Source: JAKFEW01 sp036675505 | GTDB taxonomy: Bacteria; Cyanobacteriota; Sericytochromatia; S15B-MN24; JAQBPE01 | DNA length: 64,000 bases | Assembly: GCA_036675505.1 (NCBI GenBank) | Contig: JAKFEW010000042.1 | Location: 122,983-186,982, forward strand | Direction: 5' to 3' | Shown: positions 55,017 through 63,037 of the stretch, in pieces | Numbering within the stretch: the first letter of the stretch is position 1 | Layout: each line of letters begins with the position of its first letter | The notes under the pieces: model-generated | Databases searched by the model: none | The model's input: the letters and a program-made list of their open reading frames with translations, nothing else | What the model was told of the DNA's origin: nothing | Position numbers and translations under genes: made by a program

Positions 55017-55228
55017 ACATCGCAATCACCTACTGCGGCGTTTGAAACTACGAACCCATGGCGACCCGGGTGGCCGCCGAGGTGAAGGCCGCGCTTGGCA
55101 TCGAGGCCACGCTCGTGCGCGGCAGCGGCGGCGTGTTTCAAGTTCGTAAGGACGGCGCGGTGGTCTACGACAAGGCCGACCTGCACCGGTTCCCGGAAGA
55201 CGGCGAGGTGACGCGCCTGCTGCGCTGA
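55013..55228 (+). CDS. SelW/Rdx-family selenoprotein with in-frame TGA (selenocysteine)
   Basis: 71 residues, stop at 55226-55228, read through an in-frame TGA at 55043-55045. The motif is YCGVUNYEP: Cys8 and Sec11 form the redox CxxU of the SelW/SelT/SelH thioredoxin-like family, and downstream conservation continues (GGVFQVRKDGAVVYDK, HRFPEDGEV), which a true stop would not preserve. Start ATG 55013 overlaps the HD stop (ATGA), with AAGGGAG eight bases upstream. A hairpin with an apical GGU lies right after the TGA. It probably serves as a thiol/selenol redox protein in the cytoplasm. The genome must encode SelA, SelB, SelC and SelD for this to work. Confidence 0.87.
55060..55078 (+). promoter_or_regulatory. 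candidate bacterial SECIS hairpin
   Basis: GGCGACC (55060-55066) pairs with GGCCGCC (55072-55078), one mismatch, closing the loop CGGGT, which holds the GGU that SelB recognises. The stem begins 14 bases after the TGA, near the distance in known bacterial SECIS elements. Confidence 0.65.
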
Positions 55229-55232
55229 ACGC

Positions 55233-56123
55233 TCAGGCGTGGCGCTCGCGAAGCGCCAGGGCCAGCCCCGCCCAGACCAGCAGCACCAGCGCGAGGCCGA
55301 GCGGCCCGCCGAGCGGGTAGCCGCCGCCCGTCAGCCAGTTCGTCGCGGGCGGGTAGGTGAGGAGCTTGAAGCGATCCGCCAAGAGGAAGATCGTGACCCA
55401 ACCCGAATGCAGCCCGACGGAGAGCCAGATCGAGCGGGTGCGCAGCGCGGCCCAGGCGAGCAGCAGGCCCGCCAGGAAGAGGCCGGTGAACGGCAGCACC
55501 ACCTGGTGCCAGACCAGGTCGAAGCGCAGGAAGTGCACGAGCGCATACAGCCAGGCGCTGCCCGCCATGGCGATCGACGTGTCGAAGCCGCGGCGCAGCG
55601 TCTGCAGCACGAAGCCGCGAAACAGCAGCTCCTCGGACGCGGCGAAGAATAATGCAGTGCCCACCACGGCGGCGATCGACCCGCCCGGTGTGGCAGCCCA
55701 GGCAGCCGCGCTCCATTCGAGCAGGCCGGCCGCGACCTCCGAGGCCAGCAGCGCGCCCAGGGAGACGACGCCCACCAGCGCGCCCAGCGCCACACGGGCG
55801 AGCGCCAGGCCTTCCCCGGCCAGGCCGAGCGCGCGCAGCGACTCGCCTTGCATGTTCCGCCAGGTCCACAACGCGCCGCCCAGCAGGATCAGGTACGTGC
55901 CAACCAGGTACAGGTTGTGCGCGAGCGGGAAGCGCGCCGGCTCGCGGAACGCTTCGAGGCCCGGTCGCAGCAGGATCAACAGCACCACGCACCAGGCCGC
56001 CGAGGCCAGCACGGCGCCGCCCAGCCAAAGGCCGATGCGGGCCGCCGGAGAAAGGCGACGGAAGCGCCGAGCGAGCGACGGCCGGGCCGGGGCGAGGACA
56101 AGGGTGGATGAATGCGCGACCAT
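55233..56123 (-). CDS. CPBP-family intramembrane metalloprotease
   Basis: 296 residues from ATG 56123, about eight membrane helices. The active-site motifs are SEELLFRGF (Glu-Glu-x-x-x-Arg), ALVHFLRF and SVGLHSGW with the metal histidines. Relatives (type II CAAX proteases, abortive-infection-like) cleave within membranes; the substrate is unknown. It is convergent with the selenoprotein gene, four bases apart. Confidence 0.87.
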   Translation of the reverse strand: MVAHSSTLVLAPARPSLARRFRRLSPAARIGLWLGGAVLASAAWCVVLLILLRPGLEAFREPARFPLAHNLYLVGTYLILLGGALWTWRNMQGESLRALGLAGEGLALARVALGALVGVVSLGALLASEVAAGLLEWSAAAWAATPGGSIAAVVGTALFFAASEELLFRGFVLQTLRRGFDTSIAMAGSAWLYALVHFLRFDLVWHQVVLPFTGLFLAGLLLAWAALRTRSIWLSVGLHSGWVTIFLLADRFKLLTYPPATNWLTGGGYPLGGPLGLALVLLVWAGLALALRERHA

Positions 56124-56313
56124 AGTTGGGCCCGATTCTACCGATAGCACCGCAGGCAGGCAACCACCGCCCGGTGCCGGTGACATAACACTCTCGTTGT
56201 GCAAATCAGCCAAAAACCTTTGCCACACGGGGCAGGACGCCCCCTTTGTGCATGACGTAATATTTTTACAAAAGTTAACGGGCTGCCGGCCGTTTTGGAG
56301 AGGGAGGTGTCTG

Positions 56314-56763
56314 ATGGCGCAAATCCGCATCCAGCCAAAGCCTGAGGCCCCTACGCCGCGCGCGGCGGTCCTCGCCACGTTGCCGATCGCCCTGCTGTTG
56401 GGCGCCGGCCTCGCCACCACGCTCGTGCTCGAGAACGGCCGCCAGGCCCCGGATCAAGCCGTCACCACCGTCGCGCCCGCGGCCACCGGCATCTGGGAAT
56501 GGGCGTCGCGCACCTGGCTCGGCGCGAAGCCGCTCGACGCCGGCGGTCGCGCCTGGGTGCTCGCTGAGCATCCGCCGGTCACCTGGTTCGATGAGTATGA
56601 AATGGCCGCGGTCGGCGCGTCGGGCGGCTGGACGCTCTACGCCAACCGTGCTCGCGGCCTCCCGGCGCTCTCGGGCATGGCCGGTCCATATGACCGGCTC
56701 TACGTCCGCACAGCACCGGGCGCGTATGCCCCGCTCCGCTGGCGCGACGTCCCGGCCCGCTGA
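56314..56763 (+). CDS. uncharacterised membrane-anchored protein
   Basis: 149 residues from ATG 56314 (GGGAGGTG just upstream). One membrane helix (about 18-38) after a short basic, Pro-rich head; the rest is outside and rich in Trp, Tyr and Gly, ending in TAPGAYAPLRWRDV. No family recognised. A spaced gene 34 bases downstream may share the transcript. Confidence 0.6.
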   Translation: MAQIRIQPKPEAPTPRAAVLATLPIALLLGAGLATTLVLENGRQAPDQAVTTVAPAATGIWEWASRTWLGAKPLDAGGRAWVLAEHPPVTWFDEYEMAAVGASGGWTLYANRARGLPALSGMAGPYDRLYVRTAPGAYAPLRWRDVPAR

Positions 56764-56797
56764 TCCCGTCCCCGGGCTCGCACAGGAGGAACTCCCG

Positions 56798-57193
56798 ATG
56801 AAGGCGAATTCGGACCTCATCCCCTTTGACGAGCTGAGCGCCTATGAGCTCGCGCCAGGCGCCGCCGACCCGATGCGCTACGCGGTGCTCGGTCGCAACG
56901 ACTTCGTCTTCGGCCGCGTCCGGCGGCTGATCGCGAGCTCGGCGCGCGGCGAGATCGTTTACCTCGTCGTCGGCACGGCGCCGTCGAACTTCAAGGACGG
57001 CCGTGGCGAGGAACGCCTCGTGCCGCTGGCCTGGGCCGAGCTGAACCTCCTGCGCCGCCAGGTGCGCCTGCCCCAGCTCTCGCCCCTGGCGTTTCGGCGG
57101 CTGCCGATCTACCACCCCGGCGCCGCGCTTCCCACCGAAATCCCCTTCCCGACCCCGCGGCCCGACGAAGTCGAATTCTGGGACATTGCATGA
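56798..57193 (+). CDS. small PRC-barrel-like protein
   Basis: 131 residues; AGGAGGA precedes ATG 56798. The segment FGRVRRLIASSARGEIVYLVVG and the later RLVPLAWAEL resemble a PRC-barrel beta domain; the C-terminus is Pro-rich and ends with EVEFWDIA. Soluble, no signal peptide. Role unknown; it follows the membrane-anchored protein on the same strand. Confidence 0.6.
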   Translation: MKANSDLIPFDELSAYELAPGAADPMRYAVLGRNDFVFGRVRRLIASSARGEIVYLVVGTAPSNFKDGRGEERLVPLAWAELNLLRRQVRLPQLSPLAFRRLPIYHPGAALPTEIPFPTPRPDEVEFWDIA

Positions 57194-57197
57194 CGGG

Positions 57198-57308
57198 TTT
57201 TGAGTTTTGAGTTTTGGGTTTCGGGCTTGAGGTGGCACCCTCGACCACGGCAGCCGCCGGTGTTCCGCGCGAACTCAATTCTCAAAACTCAAAACTCAGA
57301 ACCCCGAA
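57198..57308. repeat. inverted repeat built of phased heptamers
   Basis: Left arm: TTTTGAG, TTTTGAG, TTTTGGG, TTTCGGG in tandem (57198-57225). Right arm, complement strand: CTCAATT, CTCAAAA, CTCAAAA, CTCAGAA, CCCCGAA in tandem (57274-57308). The arms can form a hairpin around a 48-base GC-rich centre. It lies between two genes and resembles heptanucleotide repeat families known in some cyanobacteria. Confidence 0.85.
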
Positions 57309-57327
57309 GGCAGGGTATGCTGGTCGT

Positions 57328-58428
57328 ATGAGCCAGCTGGACGACGTCGCAGGCGTCCCAATCACCGATCCGGTCTACCGCTTCCCCTGGTCGACGCTGG
57401 AAGCCATCGTCGAGGGCCGCTCGGCCATCGACCTCGAGGGCCTGCGCGTCGGCACGCGCGGCGACGCATTCGATTTCATCCGTGCCTATGGCCTCGATGC
57501 CGACGACCCGCTCGACCGGCCGGAGTTCGAGGCGATCAGCGAACGGGCGGCCTACTTCATCGAAAACGTCTTGCTGCCCTGGGAAGGCCTGGACGCGCTG
57601 CCTGCCGGGCTCCCGCGCGCGTTTCCTGACTTGCTGCTCGTCGCCTCGACGCCCGACCATCCCCTGCGCGACTGGGCCTGCTCGTTCCTCAAGGTCAGCC
57701 ACGCGGTGGCCCATGCGCGTTACTCGCAGGATCCCGACCTCCTCGCGGCCGCCCGGCAGCAAATCTTCGAGCGCTTTTCGGCGCACCTCAAGGTGGGCAG
57801 CAGCCGGATCATCGTGAGCGACGGCGAGCAGACGATCCCGCTGGTGCGCTGCGACTTCAAGGCCGAGAAGCCCTGGGAGAGCCTGGTTCTCAAGCTGCTG
57901 CACAAGATCGACAACGTGGCGCAAGAGGTCTACGACCACCTCGGCGTCCGCTTCGTCACGCCCGACAAGGCCTTTGCCCTTTTGCTGCTCAAGTACCTGC
58001 GCGCGAACAATGTTTTCGCCTTCCCCAACGTGAAGCCCAGCCGCTCGATCAACACGCTGCTCGACCTGCCGGACTTCCGCGCCGGCTTCGAAGAGCTCGA
58101 GGAGGCGTACCACCAGGGCGAGCTGACCTTCAAGGAGTTCACGCAAGGCGTCCACCGCCTCGGCGAGGTCCCGACGCGGGAACACGAGCGCAATCCGCAC
58201 AGCGCGTCGACTTACCAGACGATGCAGTTCACGGCCCGCGCGCTCGTCAGGGTCGTGCGGGGCGGCGCGATCACGCGGGCCTTCGTGCCGTTCGAGGTCC
58301 AGATCATGGACGAGGCCGCCTACCAGTCCAGCCAGGCGGGCGCGGCGGCCCACCAGGCATACCGCGTGCGCCAACGCCTCGCGGTCTGCCGGCGCGTGTT
58401 CACCTGGCACGCGCCCGTCCCCAGCTGA
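57328..58428 (+). CDS. uncharacterised protein with RelA/SpoT-synthetase-like motifs
   Basis: 366 residues. ATG 57328 is six bases after TATGCT, so perhaps leaderless. A C-terminal part shows the order of motifs of a (p)ppGpp synthetase: YDHLGVRFV (Asp203, Gly206, Arg208, like DxxGxR), STYQTMQFT (294-302, like GYQSLH) and FVPFEVQIMDEAAY (Glu323, Gln325, like EVQIRT). The N-terminal 150 residues are helical. Similar proteins are annotated as uncharacterised in other bacteria. Alarmone or other nucleotide synthesis is a hypothesis; the HD hydrolase gene lies 2.3 kb upstream. Confidence 0.62.
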   Translation: MSQLDDVAGVPITDPVYRFPWSTLEAIVEGRSAIDLEGLRVGTRGDAFDFIRAYGLDADDPLDRPEFEAISERAAYFIENVLLPWEGLDALPAGLPRAFPDLLLVASTPDHPLRDWACSFLKVSHAVAHARYSQDPDLLAAARQQIFERFSAHLKVGSSRIIVSDGEQTIPLVRCDFKAEKPWESLVLKLLHKIDNVAQEVYDHLGVRFVTPDKAFALLLLKYLRANNVFAFPNVKPSRSINTLLDLPDFRAGFEELEEAYHQGELTFKEFTQGVHRLGEVPTREHERNPHSASTYQTMQFTARALVRVVRGGAITRAFVPFEVQIMDEAAYQSSQAGAAAHQAYRVRQRLAVCRRVFTWHAPVPS

Positions 58429-58494
58429 CCCGCCCGCCGCGCGAGTCTATGGTATGCTGTGGCAGATTTTTTTCGACCTAGAAGGAGACACAGC

Positions 58495-59127
58495 ATGTTG
58501 CGCAAAGTCCTTCTCGTTGCCGCGCTGAGCTTTGCCGTCGCAGCATGCGACGGTGGTTCCGAGAACAAGGAACAGCCCGCGGGCGAGACCAACACCACCA
58601 CCACGACCACCACCACCACGACGACGGCGTCGACTGCCGCCGACACCACGACCGCGGCCTCGCCGGCCACCGTGGCGGCGGCGAGCGCCGTGGCCGCGTC
58701 GCCCGTCGCAGCGGCCTCCGCACCGGCAGCTGCCGCCACGCCCGGCAAGGACGACGGCAAGGCCATCTCGACCGACGCCAAGACCAAGACGGCGAGCGGC
58801 CTCAAGTACACCGTCATGCAGATGGGCAAGAAGGAAGCGAAGGTCGCCAAGGCTGGCGACACCGTTTCGGTCCACTACACCGGCTGGCTGCCGGACGGCA
58901 AGAAATTCGACTCCTCGCTGGATCGCAACCAGCCCTTCGAGTTCCCGCTCGGCCAGGGCCATGTGATCAAGGGCTGGGACGAGGGCGTCGCCGGCATGAA
59001 GATCGGTGAGAAGCGCAAGCTCGTGATCCCACCCGATCTCGGGTACGGCGATCGCGGCGCCGGCGGCGGCGAAATCCCGCCGAACTCGACGCTGATCTTC
59101 GAGGTCGAGCTGCTCGATCTCAAGTAG
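58495..59127 (+). CDS. FKBP-type peptidyl-prolyl isomerase lipoprotein
   Basis: 210 residues from ATG 58495 (AGAAGGAG upstream). Signal peptide with lipobox VAAC (Cys18), then a low-complexity linker with eleven threonines and an Ala-rich stretch (to about 105). The FKBP domain follows (VSVHYTGWLPDGKKFDSS, GHVIKGWDEGVAGMKIGEKR, IPPDLGYGDRG). A lipid-anchored folding factor outside the inner membrane. The next gene starts directly at its stop. Confidence 0.93.
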   Translation: MLRKVLLVAALSFAVAACDGGSENKEQPAGETNTTTTTTTTTTTASTAADTTTAASPATVAAASAVAASPVAAASAPAAAATPGKDDGKAISTDAKTKTASGLKYTVMQMGKKEAKVAKAGDTVSVHYTGWLPDGKKFDSSLDRNQPFEFPLGQGHVIKGWDEGVAGMKIGEKRKLVIPPDLGYGDRGAGGGEIPPNSTLIFEVELLDLK

Positions 59128-59958
59128 GTGCGCCTCCTCAAGGCAATAGGCGGTGCCCTCGCGGGCGCCGCCTTCATCCTCGGTACACCCGATTCCGCGC
59201 TCGCCTGGGGGCCGCTCACCCATGGCGCCGCCGCCCAGCGGGCCTTCGGGGTCCTCGTGACCCGCCAGCCCTGGCTGGCGCCGCACCGCGAAGCTTTTTT
59301 GTGGGGAGCGTTGGCCGCCGACCTCCAGGAAGCGCCAGGCGCCAGCCACCTCACCGTCGCGCGGACCCACAGCAAGGGCACGCTCGACGCCCTCTGGCGC
59401 GAGGCCCAGCACGCCGGCGCCGGCTCGCGGGCCTTCGTGCTGGGCTGGTCCGTGCACGTCGCGGCCGACGAGGCCCGGCCGGACTGGCTCGCCCATGGCG
59501 CGCACGGCGCCGCGATCCGGGCGGCGATCGCCGACGCCGGCCTGCCGCCCCCGCCCGCGACCGAAACCGCCGCGAACGACGCCCTCATCGACCTCGCCGT
59601 CGATGCAGCGGCCCTGCCGGCCACGGGCGGCCTGTTGCGCGAGCTGGCCCAGGCGGCCTGGCACCACGCGGGGACACCCGCCGGCGCGCCGCTCATGGGC
59701 CTCGTGTCGCGCGTGCTCGGCGTCGACGAGCCGACCTACATCGCGATGGCGGGCCTGACGGCCGCGATGAGCGCGCGCGGTACCGACCGCTACCTGCTGG
59801 AACGCGCTCGCTTCGGGCGCGTGGAACGCTGGCTCGAGCCGGCCCGCAGCGCCGCCGCCCGCGGCGCGGTCGGCGACCTGCGCCCCGTGCTCACCCGGCT
59901 TGCCGAGCGTGGCGTCGAGCGGGCTACGCGTATTATGGGGACGCCCTCCAAGCCCTGA
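59128..59958 (+). CDS. zinc-dependent phospholipase C-like protein
   Basis: 276 residues from GTG 59128, immediately after the FKBP stop. A signal peptide ends before AWGPLTH, the mature N-terminus typical of the zinc phospholipase C fold, where Trp and His bind metal; later HSKGTLDALW and GWSVHVAADE give further His/Asp ligands. Probably secreted or periplasmic. Whether it acts on phospholipids is unknown. Confidence 0.78.
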   Translation: MRLLKAIGGALAGAAFILGTPDSALAWGPLTHGAAAQRAFGVLVTRQPWLAPHREAFLWGALAADLQEAPGASHLTVARTHSKGTLDALWREAQHAGAGSRAFVLGWSVHVAADEARPDWLAHGAHGAAIRAAIADAGLPPPPATETAANDALIDLAVDAAALPATGGLLRELAQAAWHHAGTPAGAPLMGLVSRVLGVDEPTYIAMAGLTAAMSARGTDRYLLERARFGRVERWLEPARSAAARGAVGDLRPVLTRLAERGVERATRIMGTPSKP

Positions 59959-59975
59959 CGCGCTACAATGCCGTC

Positions 59976-61070
59976 ATGACGATCCACCGCCTGATCTTCG
60001 TCGCCCTGCTCGCCACCGCCACCCCCGCGCTCGCGGCCGGCGAGGCCTTGCCACTGTCACCGCCCTACCTCCAAAACGGCCAGGTCGGGGCCACGACGCT
60101 CGTATGGCGTCACGCGCCCGCCGCGCCCGCGACGGTGACCTGGTGGGGCGTGGATGGCGGCGCGAAGCGCCAGGCGCAGCGTCCTGCCGCGTTCCAGCAC
60201 GAGGCGGTGCTGGACGGGCTCACGCCCGGCGCACGCTATCGCTGGCAGGTCCGCCAGGGCACGGCGAGCTGGGAAGGCACCTTCCTCGCCAACCGGGGGC
60301 CCGCGTCCGACCACGTGCGCTTCGCGGTGGTCGGCGACCTCGGCAGCGGCAACCAGGCGGAATATGACGTGGTCCGTGGCGTCCAGGCCTGGGAGCCGGA
60401 GTTCGTCGTCGCGCCCGGCGACATCGTTTATAACAGCGGCGCCTACGAGGACTACGGCCCGCGTTTCTTCGTGCCGTATGCGCCCCTGCTGGGCTCGGTG
60501 CCTTTCTATCCGGCGCTGGGCAACCACGACGTGCGCACGGCGGACGGCGCGCCGTACCTGGAGGCCTTCGCGTTGCCGAAGGAGCCTGGCGGCGAGCGCT
60601 GGTACACCTTCAGCCATGGCCCCGCCCAGCTCTGGTGCCTCGACTCGACCCGGCCGTTGGGGCCCGGCTCGCCGCAATACGAGTGGCTCGCACGCGACGG
60701 CGCGGCGAGCGAGGCACGCTGGAAGATCGCGTTTTTCCACCACCCGCCGTTCTCGAGCGGCCTGCACGGCTCGAGCGGCCCGATCCAGCGGGACCTCGTG
60801 CCGCTCTTCGCGCGCCTGGGCTTCGACCTCGTGCTGACTGGCCATGACCACCACTACGAACGCATCCGCCCGCAAGGCGGCGTCACGTACGTGGTGACGG
60901 GCGGCGGTGGCGGCATGCTCTACCGCGCCGGGGGCGCTCCGTGGACCGCCGCGGTCAGGACCGAGCACCACTTCGTGGGCGTGACCATCGCAGGGGACAC
61001 CCTGGCGCTGCGGGCGATCGGCGAGCGCGGACGGGTCCTCGACGCGCACGCGCTACGTGCGCGGCGGTGA
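59976..61070 (+). CDS. secreted metallophosphoesterase, purple acid phosphatase-like
   Basis: 364 residues. A signal peptide (about 1-20), a fibronectin-like N-terminal domain, and the phosphoesterase core with GDLGSG, GDIVYNSG, GNHD, FFHHPPF and GHDHHYER, the five metal motifs. It would release phosphate outside the cytoplasm. TACAAT (59964-59969) is exactly six bases before the ATG and no ribosome site is seen, so leaderless translation is likely. Confidence 0.9.
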   Translation: MTIHRLIFVALLATATPALAAGEALPLSPPYLQNGQVGATTLVWRHAPAAPATVTWWGVDGGAKRQAQRPAAFQHEAVLDGLTPGARYRWQVRQGTASWEGTFLANRGPASDHVRFAVVGDLGSGNQAEYDVVRGVQAWEPEFVVAPGDIVYNSGAYEDYGPRFFVPYAPLLGSVPFYPALGNHDVRTADGAPYLEAFALPKEPGGERWYTFSHGPAQLWCLDSTRPLGPGSPQYEWLARDGAASEARWKIAFFHHPPFSSGLHGSSGPIQRDLVPLFARLGFDLVLTGHDHHYERIRPQGGVTYVVTGGGGGMLYRAGGAPWTAAVRTEHHFVGVTIAGDTLALRAIGERGRVLDAHALRARR

Positions 61071-61101
61071 TCACCTCCCACCCCGCAACCGGGAAGAAAG
61101 C

Positions 61102-62109
61102 CTAAGCGCCTTCGCCCATCTCGGCCAACCGCCCCTGCGAGGCGGCCATGACCGTTTTCATCACATTGATTCGCCCGTACCCATAGTCCGGGTGGTACTC
61201 GCCGCCACCGAGCCGGTCGGCGCAGCGCTGGATCAGCCCCTTCACCTCATGCGGGCGCAGGTTCGGCCGCAGCGAGCGCACCAGCGCCGCGAGGCCCGAG
61301 ACATGCGGCGCGGCGGCCGAGGTGCCGCCGAAGGTGCCGTAGAGGCGGCCCTGGGCGCGCGGGAAGGTGGTGAGGACGCCGTCCGACGGCGCCGTGACCG
61401 AAATGAAGTTGCCGGTGGGCGAGCAGGCCGCCTTGCGGTCGTGGCGGTCCGTGCCACCGGCCGCGAGCAGGCCGCGGAAGTCCCAGAGCACCGACCAGGT
61501 GCCTGGAAAGGGCGGCGGGCTCACGGCGGGGCCCGCGGCGCACACGACCACCACGTTGTGCTTGAGCGCGAAGCGGATGGCGTCGGCCATGTCTTCGAGC
61601 GTCTCGTCGGTCAGGCCATGCTCCCACTGCACCACGCCCACGCTCGCGTTGATCACGCTCGCGCCCTCGCGGACGGCCCAGCGGATGCCCTGGGCGATGT
61701 GGTGGGCGGCCACGGCGCCGGTGCCCGGGTGGTTCACCTTGACCGGCAGGATCTTGCATTCGGGGCAAACGCCCGCGAAGCCACGGCCGTTGTTGCCGCG
61801 GGCCGCGATCAGGCCGGCGACGGCTGTGCCGTGGCCGTTGTCGTCGTGCGCCGGTCGGTTCGGGTGCACGATGTTGAAGCCGCGCAACACGCGCCCGGCG
61901 AGCTCGGGGTGGTCCGGGTCCACGCCCGAGTCGACCACCGCGACCACGAGGTCGCGATCGCCCCGCGTGACGCTCCAGGCCTGCGGGGCCTCGATGCGGC
62001 GCAGCGACCACTGCCAGCGCTGATTGGCCTGATCATCCATAAGGATTCGATATCCTCTCCAGCCCGGCCCGTCACCAATCGACCAGGCACCGATCTTCCA
62101 GGGTTCCAT
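61102..62109 (-). CDS. subtilisin-like serine protease (S8), no signal peptide
   Basis: 335 residues from ATG 62109; ATG 62040 (DDQANQRW) is an alternative. The triad is Asp60 (VVDSGVD), His93 (NGHGTAVAG) and Ser264 (GGTSAAAPHVSG). The oxyanion asparagine site, normally AAGN, reads CAAGPA, with Pro194. No signal peptide or propeptide, as in intracellular subtilisins. A TCTACC-C-GGTAGA palindrome overlaps a TAGAAT -10 box upstream (62190-62204). Confidence 0.85.
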   Translation of the reverse strand: MEPWKIGAWSIGDGPGWRGYRILMDDQANQRWQWSLRRIEAPQAWSVTRGDRDLVVAVVDSGVDPDHPELAGRVLRGFNIVHPNRPAHDDNGHGTAVAGLIAARGNNGRGFAGVCPECKILPVKVNHPGTGAVAAHHIAQGIRWAVREGASVINASVGVVQWEHGLTDETLEDMADAIRFALKHNVVVVCAAGPAVSPPPFPGTWSVLWDFRGLLAAGGTDRHDRKAACSPTGNFISVTAPSDGVLTTFPRAQGRLYGTFGGTSAAAPHVSGLAALVRSLRPNLRPHEVKGLIQRCADRLGGGEYHPDYGYGRINVMKTVMAASQGRLAEMGEGA

Positions 62110-62276
62110 GGTCGGGCCGCAGGCGCCGATGCGTCAGTGACACAACGTACATAACGCCGGGTCACAGCGCCCAAGCGACGCTTTCAACTATTCTACCCGG
62201 TAGACTCGGCTGCCTGCCTTATTTTTCCATGAAGGCCCGCACGGCCGCCACTATTCACGCCACGCGCCGCCCGCAA

Positions 62277-62969
62277 TCAGCCCAGGATCGCGCGCAACAC
62301 CGCGTCGGTGTCGGCCAGATCTGCGAAGACGTGGTCGGGTCCGTGGGCCGCGAGCTCGTCGACCCCGAAAGGGCCGGTGGCGACCGCGATCGATCGCACG
62401 CCGAGCGTCCGCCCGCAGGCCACGTCGTGTTCCGTGTCGCCGATGATGACGATTTCCTTGCCGAAGTGGCGGTGGCCGCTCGCGGCCTCGGCGCGCGCGA
62501 CCGCGATCGCCGGCAGCTCGTGCCGGTCGCCATGGTCGCTGCCGAAGGCGCCGAACTGGAAACGCCCACCGAGGCCGAAGTGCGCGAGCTTGATCGCGGC
62601 GCCGCGCTCGAGGTTCCCTGTGAGCAACGCCAGCGTGGCGCGCGGCTCCATGGCCAGGGCGTCGAGCAAGGGCCCGATGCCTGGCATCAGGCGGGCCCGT
62701 GGCGAGCGCGGCAGCTCCTCCGCGAGGTAGGCCAGGTACTTCTCGAACATCGCGGGAAGCCGCGCCTCGATCACCGTGGCCGCCCAGCCCAGCGGGCCGA
62801 GCACCTCGAAGGCGATCTGGGGATCGGTCTTGCCGCCGAACGGGTGATCGGCGAGCGAGCCGACCGGCCCGTAGACCTCCTCCATCGCCCGGGCGACGGC
62901 CGTGCGGCCGGCACCGGCCGCGGTGAGCAGGGTGCCATCGATATCGAAAAGGACGAGGCGACGGGGCAT
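62277..62969 (-). CDS. HAD-family phosphatase (phosphoglycolate phosphatase-like)
   Basis: 230 residues. Motif I FDIDGTLL (Asp9 nucleophile, Asp11), motif II LLTGN, and motif IV IIGDTEHDVACGR; the cap is C1-type helical. Probably a small-molecule phosphatase such as phosphoglycolate phosphatase. TAGAAT on the minus strand (63001-63006) may be its -10, overlapping the divergent YkgJ-type promoter. Confidence 0.87.
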   Translation of the reverse strand: MPRRLVLFDIDGTLLTAAGAGRTAVARAMEEVYGPVGSLADHPFGGKTDPQIAFEVLGPLGWAATVIEARLPAMFEKYLAYLAEELPRSPRARLMPGIGPLLDALAMEPRATLALLTGNLERGAAIKLAHFGLGGRFQFGAFGSDHGDRHELPAIAVARAEAASGHRHFGKEIVIIGDTEHDVACGRTLGVRSIAVATGPFGVDELAAHGPDHVFADLADTDAVLRAILG

Positions 62970-63037
62970 GGGAACCTTCTGGAACGGGGGACGAGCATGG
63001 ATTCTACACTTCGCGGCGCATGACGTAAAATGAAGGG

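Noticed and set aside
55013..55045. Reading the TGA at 55043 as a true stop, giving an 11-codon fragment plus a pseudogene
   Set aside because: The frame after the TGA is intact to a normal stop and keeps Rdx-family motifs, the TGA sits exactly at the second redox position of CxxC, and a hairpin with GGU follows.
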